DNA from: Caldilineaceae bacterium
GTDB lineage: Bacteria > Chloroflexota > Anaerolineae > Caldilineales > Caldilineaceae
Assembly: GCA_019637645.1 (NCBI GenBank)
Contig: JAHBVH010000071.1
Coordinates: 1 to 43,264 of the forward strand
Direction: 5' to 3'
DNA: 43,264 nt
Part shown: positions 8,682 through 15,680 of the stretch, in pieces
How positions within the stretch are numbered: the stretch's first letter is position 1
How the letters are laid out: every line of letters starts with the position of its first letter
Made by a program: the position numbers and the translations under genes
Notes under the pieces: model-generated
What the model saw: the letters and a program-made list of their open reading frames with translations, nothing else
Databases searched by the model: none
What the model was told of the DNA's origin: nothing

Positions 8682-9866
8682 TTACCAGTTGGTATACGAA
8701 CCATCGCGCCGCCGGAGATGGGGCGCTTCCCAGAATTTAAACTCCTGCTTCAGGATTAATTCTTCATTGACCTCGACCCCCAACCCAGGCGTGTCCAAGA
8801 TGGGGAAATGTGCACCGGTGAGGGTGGGCTGTACGGGAAAGATATCGGGATCGCTAAAGCGACCAGGTTCGGTCGGCGAGACACGCACTTCCAACCAGGC
8901 AAAGTTCGGTACGGCCGCGGCCAAGTGGATCGTCGCGGCCGTGCAGATGGGGCCTAGCGGGTTGTGGGGCATGAGGTCGATGTAGTGCGCTTCGGCCATC
9001 GCGGCCACTTTCATCGATTCGGTCAGCCCGCCCACGTTACACACATCTAGGCGCACGTAGTTGGTAATGCCCCGTTCAATATAGGGCAGGAAGTGCCACT
9101 TACTGGAAATTTCCTCGCCAATGGCAAAGGGGACCGAGGTCAATTTACGCAGCGCTTCATAGGCTTCGGGCGACTCGTCGCGAATGGGCTCTTCGAGAAA
9201 ATCCAAGGTGCCTGCGGGCATACGTTGACAGAAAGAAGCCGCTTCAGCCACGGAGAGGCGATGATGATAGTCAATGCCCAGAACGGCGTCGCTGCCAATA
9301 GCTTCGCGCAGCTTAGTGAGGTTGCGCGCCGTTACCCCAATCGAGGCCCACGGCTCCCAGATGTTCTTGGCCTCTTCGCTGCCGCCCGCGCCATAATCCG
9401 CCGAAGAGGTGTAGTTGGGCACAGTGCGGATCACATTCCAGCCTTCGCGCAAGAGCAATTGGGCCCCTTCGATCAAGCCTTCTAAGTTCGGGGCAAACAT
9501 GGTGGCAAAGCAGGGGACAAAATCCCGGTGCTTGCCGCCCAACAGTTGATAGACAGGCACGCCCAACGCCTTGCCCGCGATGTCATAGAGCGCCAGATCA
9601 ATGGCCGAGATCGCGGCAGTGAGCACCCGCCCACCTTCAAAGTATTGGCTGCGGTACATCTCTTGCCAGAGCGCGCCGATCTGCATGGGATCGCGGCCAA
9701 TGAGAAATTCGCGATAGTGTTTCACCGCACCGGCGACAGCCAGCTCGCGGCCCGATAAACCCGATTCACCCCAGCCGTAAAGACCTTCGTCGGTTTCAAT
9801 TTTGACCAGACATTGGTTACGGTGGCCTACCCAAACCGGGTAGCATTTTACTTCGGTAATTTTCAT
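8682..9866 (-). CDS. Mandelate racemase/muconate lactonizing enzyme family protein, galactonate dehydratase-like
   Basis: The 394 residues contain the N-terminal capping domain (about 1-115) and the barrel of the enolase superfamily. Candidate Mg2+ ligands are Asp199 in GIDYHHR, a Glu in FLEEP (225-226) and a Glu in AIGEE (251-252). His301 in MPHNPLGPI matches the catalytic His position in the galactonate dehydratase-type subgroup. Such enzymes remove water from aldonic acids to give 2-keto-3-deoxy acids. AAGGA stands seven bases before the ATG. It is followed closely by an amidohydrolase, so it probably heads a small operon. A second enolase-superfamily protein occurs on the plus strand at 12890. 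The family is certain; the substrate (galactonate, another aldonate or something else) is inferred only. Confidence 0.88.
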   Translation of the reverse strand: MKITEVKCYPVWVGHRNQCLVKIETDEGLYGWGESGLSGRELAVAGAVKHYREFLIGRDPMQIGALWQEMYRSQYFEGGRVLTAAISAIDLALYDIAGKALGVPVYQLLGGKHRDFVPCFATMFAPNLEGLIEGAQLLLREGWNVIRTVPNYTSSADYGAGGSEEAKNIWEPWASIGVTARNLTKLREAIGSDAVLGIDYHHRLSVAEAASFCQRMPAGTLDFLEEPIRDESPEAYEALRKLTSVPFAIGEEISSKWHFLPYIERGITNYVRLDVCNVGGLTESMKVAAMAEAHYIDLMPHNPLGPICTAATIHLAAAVPNFAWLEVRVSPTEPGRFSDPDIFPVQPTLTGAHFPILDTPGLGVEVNEELILKQEFKFWEAPHLRRRDGSYTNW

Positions 9867-10015
9867 GGAACGTTCCTTCAGTGGTTAGGAGATGGGGCCA
9901 TAGACCTGACAGCGTCTAGCGTTGGCGGTTGTGGGAACCATAGAGCCAACCGGATGACAAAGTTTTCCAGACCTGTCAAGCCTAGCGTTACGTAAGCCCT
10001 CTAGTAAATAGTAAA

Positions 10016-10528
10016 CTACCAATCACCCGCATAGGCAAGGGAGAGCGGTGCGACTTGCGCTTGGTGCCAGCTATAGTGTAGGCCAACCAGTTGCCGTAGA
10101 TGCAGCAGATCATGGGCAGCCCAAGCCACCAACAACTCGCCCGCGCTTAGGCTGAAGCCTGCGGGATGCGGATAGGCATTGCCCCAGGCGGGCGCGCTCA
10201 AACCATGGAGCCAAGCCACCGACTGGGCGCGCTCGTCGAGAAAATTTTGCAGAGATTGGACGAGGTTGCGCTGGTTATAGGCCCGCGCAGTCACCCAGCC
10301 AACGGGATCAATGGGTGGCGGCTCTTCGCCAGGGCGATGGAGCAGATAGTCGATCCGTTGCCGAAAATCTTCGCGCTCTTCATCGTAGAGATGGTTGATC
10401 ACCTCTAGAATCGACCAATCCGCGGGCGTCGGCTGCCAACGCGCCTGGGCTTCGGTAAGCCCTGTCGCCAACGAACGAATCGTTTGAGCTTGCTGGGTAA
10501 GCTGCCGAGCAATCGCAAGAAGGTGCAT
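10016..10528 (-). CDS. DinB-family four-helix-bundle protein
   Basis: The 170 residues show the DinB/YfiT-like pattern: an N-terminal helix, PADWSILEVINHLYDEE with His46, and AAHDLLHLRQL with His139 and His143. These three His residues form the usual metal site of the family. Members include metal-dependent thiol transferases and many proteins of unknown function. AAAGG lies about eight bases before the ATG, supporting the start. The gene is divergent from the membrane protein gene at 10595, with 66 bases between the two starts. No partner is apparent, so no specific role is proposed. Confidence 0.85.
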   Translation of the reverse strand: MHLLAIARQLTQQAQTIRSLATGLTEAQARWQPTPADWSILEVINHLYDEEREDFRQRIDYLLHRPGEEPPPIDPVGWVTARAYNQRNLVQSLQNFLDERAQSVAWLHGLSAPAWGNAYPHPAGFSLSAGELLVAWAAHDLLHLRQLVGLHYSWHQAQVAPLSLAYAGDW

Positions 10529-10594
10529 AGATTCTGCCTTTCGTTGTTGGAACAGGAGCCGATGGTGTGTTATTGTACCATAAGGGAGAAATAA

Positions 10595-11311
10595 ATGCTT
10601 GGTTTTGAGGAAAATTTCAGGGACAATCCGCTTATGATTCAGCTCTACGCCACCATCCTCCTGTCACTGGGCGCATTGGTCACGGCATTTTTTCACTTGC
10701 GGGAGCTTGCGACACCGAGTGCCCACCCGGCCCGCCGCTATTGGCAGCCCCTCACGTTGATGCTGATCTTGCTGCTGGCAATGTTGGCACCAACCCCAAT
10801 CGCCAGCGCGTACAAAGGGGCAGTGATCCTGGCCCAGATCTTGGTGTTGGTGGGCAGTGGGCTGATGTTACTGCCACAGATGCCCGTGGCGGTGCACAAA
10901 GGGCATTGGCTCTTGGCGTTCCTGCTCTATGCTGCTGCCTTTACGGCGCTCCATACCCTCAAATGGCCCACGCTCTGGATCTTGCTCTTGCTGGTAGGCG
11001 CCGGACTCATTGCTTGGCGCTTGGCACCCCGCTTGGCCGAGCTACGCAGCACGCTAGCGGTCTATGGCGTTATCCTCTTTTGGATGCTTTGGCAAGCGGT
11101 GGAAGCGGTGGTGGTGATTGGCGAGCCATGGACATGGCTGTTGTTGGGCGGGGCATTCTGCTTAGTCGCCGCGGAGATTATTGAAGGGTTTGATCGCTTC
11201 TACCAACGGCTCCCCCATGCCAAACTTCTGGACGCAGGGCTGTTGCTCCTTGGTCAGCTCCTGTTGGCGCTTTCCCTGTGGGGTACCACCTTGGGTAATC
11301 GCCTAACCTAG
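10595..11311 (+). CDS. YhhN-like (lysoplasmalogenase/TMEM86-type) integral membrane protein
   Basis: The 238 residues form about eight hydrophobic segments. The stretch AVYGVILFWMLWQAV, then LLLGGAFCLVAAEIIEGFDRF, then LLGQLLLALSL resembles the conserved end of the YhhN family, in which a Tyr-containing helix is followed by a G-A-x-x-F...D...F segment and a final Q-containing helix. Lysoplasmalogenases in this family hydrolyse vinyl-ether lysophospholipids; whether this one does is unproven. The usual Ser-Asp in the G-A-x-x-F-x-x-S-D motif is replaced (AAEI). AGGGAG about eight bases upstream fixes the ATG at 10595 rather than the internal ATG 13 codons later. It is convergent with the VOC gene, with a long hairpin between. 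Confidence 0.6.
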   Translation: MLGFEENFRDNPLMIQLYATILLSLGALVTAFFHLRELATPSAHPARRYWQPLTLMLILLLAMLAPTPIASAYKGAVILAQILVLVGSGLMLLPQMPVAVHKGHWLLAFLLYAAAFTALHTLKWPTLWILLLLVGAGLIAWRLAPRLAELRSTLAVYGVILFWMLWQAVEAVVVIGEPWTWLLLGGAFCLVAAEIIEGFDRFYQRLPHAKLLDAGLLLLGQLLLALSLWGTTLGNRLT

Positions 11312-11324
11312 CCAAAGCAATGGG

Positions 11325-11389
11325 ACGCGGATAAACGCGGCGGGACGCGGATTTAAAGCAAATCCGCGTCCCGCCGCGTTTATCCGCGT
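11325..11389. terminator. Perfect 30-base-pair hairpin between convergent genes, likely bidirectional terminator or repeat element
   Basis: The left arm 11325-11354 and right arm 11360-11389 are perfect reverse complements over 30 bases, with a 5-base loop AAAGC. The arm is built of repeated ACGCGGAT/ACGCGG blocks. It lies between two converging genes and is followed by TTCTTTT on the plus strand. A related but different hairpin lies at 35701-35759. The long arm exceeds a typical intrinsic terminator, so it is probably a repeat element that may also stop transcription. Confidence 0.75.
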
Positions 11390-11397
11390 TCTTTTAC

Positions 11398-11796
11398 CTA
11401 CCCGGCTTCTTGGCGTACCTCGCTCATGAGGGCCACCAAATTTCCTTCGGAATCGCGCAAAAAGAACATCCACAATTCATGATCCGGCAGCTTTGCCACC
11501 AAATGCGGAGCGTCGATCAGATCCACCTGGCGGACGCGGAGGGTAGCATAGGCTTGGTCTAGATCAGCGACCTGATAGTAGAGCGGCGCGCTCTGGCTGG
11601 CGGGCTGATTTTCCTCCGGCAGCGTTAGCATCAGACGCACCCCACCACATTGAAAAAACGCCAGTCCTGGCGGTGCTTGGAAAAGGAAAGGCAGTTCCAA
11701 GGTATCGCGATAAAAGCGCACAGCCCGCGCTAGATCCTGAACGGGAATGGCAATTTGGCCGATCTTGGAAAGGCCAAGGGGAAGAGTCGTTGACAT
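11398..11796 (-). CDS. VOC-superfamily (glyoxalase/bleomycin-resistance fold) protein
   Basis: The 132 residues form two beta-alpha-beta-beta-beta modules: IGQIAIPVQDLARAVRFYRDTL in the first half and PLYYQVADLDQAYATL with FFLRDSEGNLVALMSE in the second. The final Glu is a likely metal ligand. At the first-strand metal position the usual His is Gln (GQIAIPV). Family activities range from lactoylglutathione lyase and ring-cleaving dioxygenases to antibiotic binding, and none can be chosen here. TAGGAG sits about eight bases before the ATG. The gene starts 17 bases after the stop of a Yip1-family membrane protein, so the two are probably in one transcript. Confidence 0.88.
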   Translation of the reverse strand: MSTTLPLGLSKIGQIAIPVQDLARAVRFYRDTLELPFLFQAPPGLAFFQCGGVRLMLTLPEENQPASQSAPLYYQVADLDQAYATLRVRQVDLIDAPHLVAKLPDHELWMFFLRDSEGNLVALMSEVRQEAG

Positions 11797-11813
11797 GGGT
11801 TGGCTCCTATTGA

Positions 11814-12473
11814 TTATTGATTAGGCAACGTCAGCAGCAAGCCGGCCATACTGCCAATCAAACAGACGGTCAACACAAGGAAAAGTGCAATCGGAATGAT
11901 GATGACCGCAATGGCTCTGCCACTTGAAAGATTGAGGCCCACCTTGGTGGCAAAGTAGGTGAGTACAATGCTATAGAGCGAGAGTAGCAGCGCCACACAG
12001 GCACCCAACATAGGCACCAACCCCAGCAACGCACTAATGATGCCAATGGGCGCTTGGAAGGTCGCCAGCAAATAGGCAAAACGCCCCAGATCGCCATTGC
12101 CGCCCAACAAGCGACCGATCAGGTATAAGAGGCCAGCACCGATGACAAAGAAGAGCGGTGTCGTCAAAATCGCCGAGATGCTTGCTGTGCCGGAAAGAGC
12201 ACCCATCATCCCGGTCGAAAGCATTTGGCGCATTTGCTCGGCGGCTTCGGGCGGCAGATCCATTTGTTCGATGAGCGCCAACATGCCACCGGTCCCAAAG
12301 AGAAAGGTGAGCGAGATCCAGCCCACGATCCCACTGACAACACCCGCGATCACCATCCAAATAATGGCCGTTGTAAAATTCGCTTGTGGCCGACTCTGCT
12401 CCTCCACAAAAGTTTGCTCATTGGGGTGTGTCAGTACATTGAGCCAAGTCTGAAACGTTGCATTCAGATCCAT
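11814..12473 (-). CDS. Yip1-domain-like integral membrane protein
   Basis: The 219-residue protein starts with a short soluble segment (MDLNATFQTWLNVLTHPNE) followed by about five transmembrane helices. The layout, with TWLNVLTHP near the start, then FTTAIIWMVIAGVVSGIVGW, then a loop and LGRFAYLLATFQAPIGIISALLGLVP, matches bacterial proteins of the Yip1 (PF04893) family. The function is unknown in bacteria. AAAGGAG about nine bases upstream supports the ATG. It is followed by the VOC gene, 17 bases away. The spacer upstream (12474-12889) carries a 12-base tandem repeat. Confidence 0.75.
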   Translation of the reverse strand: MDLNATFQTWLNVLTHPNEQTFVEEQSRPQANFTTAIIWMVIAGVVSGIVGWISLTFLFGTGGMLALIEQMDLPPEAAEQMRQMLSTGMMGALSGTASISAILTTPLFFVIGAGLLYLIGRLLGGNGDLGRFAYLLATFQAPIGIISALLGLVPMLGACVALLLSLYSIVLTYFATKVGLNLSSGRAIAVIIIPIALFLVLTVCLIGSMAGLLLTLPNQ

Positions 12474-12592
12474 AAAATGCTACTCCTTTCATGCCATCGT
12501 CATTTTCGCATACCAAGCCGCCAGTTGTGGTGGACCGGGCGGCAAGGATGCTATCACTGAGTATAAACTGGGGAAAAGGATGTGGACGTTAC

Positions 12593-12672
12593 CGTCCGTT
12601 ACGCTATCCGACGCTATCCGTTACGCTATCCGTTACGCTATCCGTTACGCTATCCGTTACGCTATCCGTTAC
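12593..12672. repeat. 12-base tandem repeat array (unit ACGCTATCCGTT)
   Basis: Five exact copies of ACGCTATCCGTT run from 12611 to 12670. A truncated 10-base copy lacking the final TT lies at 12601-12610, and partial unit sequence flanks the array. There are no spacers, so this is not a CRISPR array. The repeat creates spurious open frames coding for R-Y-P-L or T-L-S-V repeats. Confidence 0.95.
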
Positions 12673-12877
12673 AAGGGAGCCAATGCGTCCTCGGTTATTC
12701 TACCACAACCTACCTCAGCAGCGACAGGCTAACGGATAACTTTACAAGGTATGCAAGGTGCTATTATCGCCAATGGTTACTGATCCACGCGCCGACCTTG
12801 ATGCCTCATCACAAAATTTTACCTTTCATCCTATTGGGGGTATGATTTCCTTATCTTCATAAACATAAGCAATGAAT

Positions 12878-12883
12878 GAGGAG
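12878..12883 (+). promoter_or_regulatory. Ribosome binding site that decides the start at 12890
   Basis: GAGGAG lies six bases before the ATG at 12890. An in-frame ATG at 12872 would overlap this site and has no ribosome binding site of its own, so the shorter 423-residue protein is preferred. Confidence 0.85.
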
Positions 12884-12889
12884 TTACCA

Positions 12890-14161
12890 ATGACTACCAG
12901 TCTCGAACAGAATGTTAACACCTATTCGCGCCCATCAGATCTCAAGATCACCGATGTACGCATTGCCAATTTGGCCGGTATCCCCATGCGCGTGAGCATT
13001 ATCCGCGTGGAAACCAACCAAGGGCTCGTCGGCTACGGCGAAGTACGCGATGGCGCAAGCAAGACCTACGCGCTGCTGCTCAAGCGTCAACTGATTGGAG
13101 AAAATCCCTGTAATATCGATAAAGTCTTCCGCAAGATCAAACAGTTTGGCTTTCATGGCCGCCAGGCCGGTGGTGTTTGTGGCGTGGAAATGGCGCTCTT
13201 TGACCTAGCCGGGAAAGCCTATGGCGTCCCCGCCTATCAATTAGCTGGCGGCAAGTTCCGTGACAAGGTGCTGTGCTATTCGGACACCCCCAGCACACCC
13301 GATGGCACTGAAATGGGTCATCGGCTCAAAGCGCGCATGGAGCAGGGCTTCAAATTCTTAAAGATGGATGTGGGGATCAACCTGCTCAAGGGGATTCCTG
13401 GCGCGCTCATTGCCCCGCCCGATATGTTGGAAAGCCGTACCGTCATGCACCAATTCACCGGCATCCAGATCACCGATGTAGGCATTGGCATTCTGTGCGA
13501 TTATGTGGCTGCCGTGCGCGATGTGATTGGCTACGAAGTGCCGCTGGCCGTGGATCACTTTGGGCATATCGGCCTCAAGTCCTGCATCCGCCTGGGCAAA
13601 GCGCTCGATAAATTCACCTTAGCCTGGTACGAAGATATGATCCCCTGGCAATTTGCCGACCAATGGGCTGAACTGACCAAAGCCGTCGATACCCCAACCT
13701 GTACGGGCGAAGACATCTATTTGAAAGAAGGCTTCCTCCCGCTGCTCCAGAAGAATGCCGTCAACATCATTCATCCCGACTTGGCTTCCTCGGGCGGGAT
13801 CATGGAAACCAAGAAGATTGGTGATCTGGCCCAAGAGTATGGGATCGCCATGGCAATGCACATGGCTGGCTCGCCCATTAGCGCGTTGGCTAATGCCCAT
13901 TGCGCCGCCGCTACCGAGAACTTCCTCGTGCTAGAAAATCACTCGGTCGATCACCCCGAGTGGAACCAATTGGTTACTGGCCTGCCGGACCCCTTGATCC
14001 AAGATGGCTTTATGAACATTCCCGATAAACCAGGCTTGGGCTTTGACGATATCAACGAGGATCTCTTCCGCGCCAATCTCGACCCCCGCGATCCGATCTA
14101 CTTTGATACACCAACCGACTTGTGGGACAAAGAATGGTCATGGGATCGGCTGTGGAGCTAA
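12890..14161 (+). CDS. Enolase-superfamily (mandelate racemase/MLE) enzyme, probable sugar-acid dehydratase
   Basis: Starting at the ATG with the GAGGAG site, the protein has 423 residues. The barrel residues are visible: KMD (158-160) at the end of the second strand, Asp222 in AVDHFGHIG, Glu248 in WYEDMIPW, Glu274 in TGEDIY and His324 in MAMHMAGSPIS. These fit the three metal ligands plus general acid/base residues of the mandelate racemase group. Such enzymes act on alpha-hydroxy acids, most often as dehydratases. An insert of about 30 residues (GIPGALIAPPDMLESRT and following) separates the second and third strands. It is in a single-gene layout, with a perfect 34-base palindrome following its stop. 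The substrate is not known. Confidence 0.88.
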   Translation: MTTSLEQNVNTYSRPSDLKITDVRIANLAGIPMRVSIIRVETNQGLVGYGEVRDGASKTYALLLKRQLIGENPCNIDKVFRKIKQFGFHGRQAGGVCGVEMALFDLAGKAYGVPAYQLAGGKFRDKVLCYSDTPSTPDGTEMGHRLKARMEQGFKFLKMDVGINLLKGIPGALIAPPDMLESRTVMHQFTGIQITDVGIGILCDYVAAVRDVIGYEVPLAVDHFGHIGLKSCIRLGKALDKFTLAWYEDMIPWQFADQWAELTKAVDTPTCTGEDIYLKEGFLPLLQKNAVNIIHPDLASSGGIMETKKIGDLAQEYGIAMAMHMAGSPISALANAHCAAATENFLVLENHSVDHPEWNQLVTGLPDPLIQDGFMNIPDKPGLGFDDINEDLFRANLDPRDPIYFDTPTDLWDKEWSWDRLWS

Positions 14162-14190
14162 GTTTGTTTTGAACTTGCCTGCCTAGGCTC

Positions 14191-14224
14191 AACCCTGTCC
14201 GGTTTTGCAAAACCGGACAGGGTT
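14191..14224. repeat. Perfect 34-base palindrome with GGTTTTGCAAAACC core
   Basis: Bases 14191-14224 read the same on both strands with no loop bases left over. The core is GGTTTTGCAAAACC and the outer arms begin AACCCTGTCC. It sits 29 bases after the stop of the enolase-superfamily gene and 60 bases before the next gene. It shares its core with elements at 40901-40934 and, imperfectly, 15463-15487. Confidence 0.95.
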
Positions 14225-14284
14225 CGCTTAGACACATCGCGATCCCGCCCACCTAGCCCCCCCATCCGTATACGCGACAAGCCC

Positions 14285-15133
14285 ATGAACGAACCCCACT
14301 TTCTCTTTGTCTATGGCACGCTCCGTCCACCCCAAGCGGATACAGCAGCAGAAGATTCCCGCTATTTTGCGGCGATTGCGGAACATGTTCGCCACCATAC
14401 CCCTGCCACCCTATCCGGAGCAGCGCTCTACAACCTCGGGGCCTATCCGGCGGCCATTCCAGGTGAGGGACTTCTTTATGGCGACTTGTTACAAGTGGAT
14501 GCCGCGGCGCTGCCGATTGCCGACCACATTGAAGGCCATCCAACCTTTTATCGCCGCCAGCAGGTGCTTGTCACCACGGCGACGGGCGTAGCGACGGCAT
14601 GGGTCTATTGGGCACCCCAGGAACTGACCAGCGGTCGCCCCCGCATCACCCAAGGCGATTGGCTACGACGGCCAGCCACGGTGACAGCGCCGCCACCGCC
14701 CGACCAAGAACGTGTAGACCCCACCTTGCGCACCTTGGTGCAACGCTTGGCCGACGAGCCCTGTGCTTGGCTGAGCAGCGTCCGCCCCGATGGTCGCGCC
14801 CACAGCGCGCCGATTTGGCATGTCTGGTATCAGGGGCGCGCCTATGTGGTGACGCCATCTCACACCGTGAAGGCCATAAACATTGGCGAAAATCCCAGTG
14901 TGGTGCTCACCCATCCGGATCCGGTTAATGCGTTGATTCTCGAAGGCTGGGCCACCCAAGCCAACGCGCTGCGCGCTGCCCTGCAACCGCGCTTTCTACA
15001 GAAATATCAGTGGGATCTCCAAAGCGCCCCTGATTATGATCTAGTGATCGCGATCACACCGACCAAGCTCCGGGCTTGGGGCTCCTACGGCGAAGGCCGT
15101 TGGCAAGGCGAAGCCGTGTTGCAAGTCTGGTAA
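14285..15133 (+). CDS. Fusion of gamma-glutamylcyclotransferase-like domain and PPOX/FMN-binding split-barrel domain
   Basis: The 282-residue frame is continuous. Residues 5-110 form a GGCT/AIG2-like domain: FVYGTLRP (8-15), the IPGEGLLYGDLL segment (58-69) and DHIEGHPTFYRR (80-91), which matches the family's D-x-x-E-x-x-P-x-Y-R pattern. A linker rich in Pro (about 133-145) leads to residues 147-280, a pyridoxamine 5'-phosphate-oxidase-like split barrel: AWLSSVRPDGRAHSAPIWHVW (161-181), KAINIGENPSVVLTH (196-210) and ALILEGWATQ (216-225). The first domain normally makes 5-oxoproline from gamma-glutamyl compounds or acts on related amines; the second binds FMN, F420 or haem. No ribosome binding site is obvious before the ATG, so the exact start is uncertain. 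The joint function is unknown. Confidence 0.8.
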   Translation: MNEPHFLFVYGTLRPPQADTAAEDSRYFAAIAEHVRHHTPATLSGAALYNLGAYPAAIPGEGLLYGDLLQVDAAALPIADHIEGHPTFYRRQQVLVTTATGVATAWVYWAPQELTSGRPRITQGDWLRRPATVTAPPPPDQERVDPTLRTLVQRLADEPCAWLSSVRPDGRAHSAPIWHVWYQGRAYVVTPSHTVKAINIGENPSVVLTHPDPVNALILEGWATQANALRAALQPRFLQKYQWDLQSAPDYDLVIAITPTKLRAWGSYGEGRWQGEAVLQVW

Positions 15134-15145
15134 ATTCCACCACAC

Positions 15146-15255
15146 CAGTGCCGGGGACGGGCCAACCATCATCCCCAAATTAGCAACCTCCTCTGGCCCG
15201 TCCCCGGCACTGCCACGGCGCGATAGCAACAGGCTCGGGCCCGTCCCCGGCACTG
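15146..15255. repeat. Triple copy of a 19-base G/C-rich element, two of them inverted
   Basis: CAGTGCCGGGGACGGGCCA at 15146-15164 is the exact reverse complement of 15194-15212, with a 29-base loop. Positions 15238-15255 repeat GGCCCGTCCCCGGCACTG in the same orientation as the right arm. The first two can form a 19-base-pair stem just after the GGCT-PPOX gene and could act as its terminator. Confidence 0.9.
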
Positions 15256-15462
15256 TGCGAACGATTTTGTGCCTCGTAGCGCCAGGAGAATCACCGATCC
15301 CCTGTTATAGCCACTTGGACAAATCCTCTTAATAGCGCGAAAATAGAACATAGACCAATTTTACTCGGCACGCAGGCATCACAGGCGAGGCGTGATACGT
15401 CTTAGCCAGTGAGGATGTTTATTGCCTTCGGCGTTACGCAATGGATCGTTGTCGCCAGAGCG

Positions 15463-15487
15463 TTGACCGGTTTGCAAAACCGGCCAA
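15463..15487. repeat. Imperfect palindrome with GGTTTGCAAAACC core
   Basis: The sequence TTGACCGG-TTTGCAAAA-CCGGCCAA is a near palindrome. It has the same T3-4 GC A4 centre as the perfect elements at 14191 and 40901, but with one T missing and a mismatch in the outer arm. It is a likely decayed member of the same repeat family. Confidence 0.75.
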
Positions 15488-15550
15488 TGCTTGTCCAGGT
15501 GCGTAAAGCCATGCCTTTTGCCGGATGAAAGTGTACGAATAATCGATTAG

Positions 15551-15560
15551 AAAGGAGGAG
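15551..15560 (+). promoter_or_regulatory. Very strong ribosome binding site of the 37-codon leader ORF
   Basis: AAAGGAGGAG, almost the full complement of the 16S rRNA tail, lies with AGGAGG eight bases before the ATG at 15567. This is the strongest such site in the window. Confidence 0.8.
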
Positions 15561-15566
15561 CGTGCA

Positions 15567-15680
15567 ATGTCGGCAGGTGCTTTGCGACCAACCTTGGCGA
15601 CGACCTTGGAGAATCCCTGTGAACAGTTCACAGGGATTCTTGTCTTTTGGGCCAGGGCAGTACACCAGGAGGTGTGTTGA
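15567..15680 (+). CDS. Candidate 37-residue leader peptide upstream of a heterodimeric ABC exporter
   Basis: An ATG at 15567 opens a 37-codon frame ending in TGA at 15678-15680, 31 bases before the first exporter gene. It begins MSAGALRPTLATTLENP and ends VHQEVC. Its ribosome binding site is near perfect. Codons 16-24 overlap a 13-base-pair hairpin followed by a T-rich stretch, so translation of this frame must affect folding of the RNA. This arrangement resembles leader peptides that control some antibiotic exporters, such as bmrB ahead of bmrCD in Bacillus subtilis. There is no homologue I recognise, so whether the peptide is made or only its translation matters is unknown. It could also be a chance frame in a repeat-rich spacer. 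Confidence 0.5.
   Translation: MSAGALRPTLATTLENPCEQFTGILVFWARAVHQEVC
15612..15648 (+). terminator. Terminator-like hairpin inside the leader ORF (candidate attenuator)
   Basis: AATCCCTGTGAAC (15612-15624) and GTTCACAGGGATT (15626-15638) are exact reverse complements about a single base; in RNA a few central bases would form the loop. The T-rich sequence CTTGTCTTTT follows at 15639-15648. A second small stem, ACACC/GGTGT at 15662-15675, encloses an AGGAGG sequence. The position between leader start and exporter start suggests transcription attenuation. The T run is imperfect, so efficiency is uncertain. Confidence 0.55.

Larger units (their letters stand above)
12474..12889. other. Intergenic spacer between divergent genes, mostly repeat
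   Basis: These 416 bases separate the start of the Yip1-family gene and the start of the enolase-superfamily gene, so both promoters should be here. A 12-base tandem array lies at about 12593-12672. Beyond it, GCTAACGGATAAC near 12728-12740 is an inverted near-copy of the repeat unit. I see no convincing -35/-10 pair and no RNA gene. Confidence 0.7.
15134..15566. other. Repeat-rich intergenic region upstream of the exporter leader
   Basis: No gene is supported here. It contains the inverted pair of 19-base arms at 15146-15164 and 15194-15212, a further copy of the right arm at 15238-15255, and an imperfect palindrome at 15463-15487. The promoter of the downstream exporter operon should lie in it, but I find no convincing promoter hexamers. 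Perfect stems near 15146-15212 may terminate the upstream gene. Confidence 0.6.

Noticed and set aside
11398..11796. Bleomycin resistance function for the VOC protein
   Set aside because: The fold is clear but the family is too broad; the first metal-site position is Gln and no resistance context exists.
12593..12672. Possible CRISPR array
   Set aside because: Units of 12 bases are directly adjacent with no spacers, and there are no cas genes.
12582..12845. Open frames coding for repeated R-Y-P-L or T-L-S-V
   Set aside because: They arise from reading through the 12-base tandem array in a length divisible by three; no ribosome binding site or family resemblance.
15255..15460. A tRNA or other structured RNA gene in the spacer
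   Set aside because: No T-loop type sequence or cloverleaf-like arm set could be found by eye.
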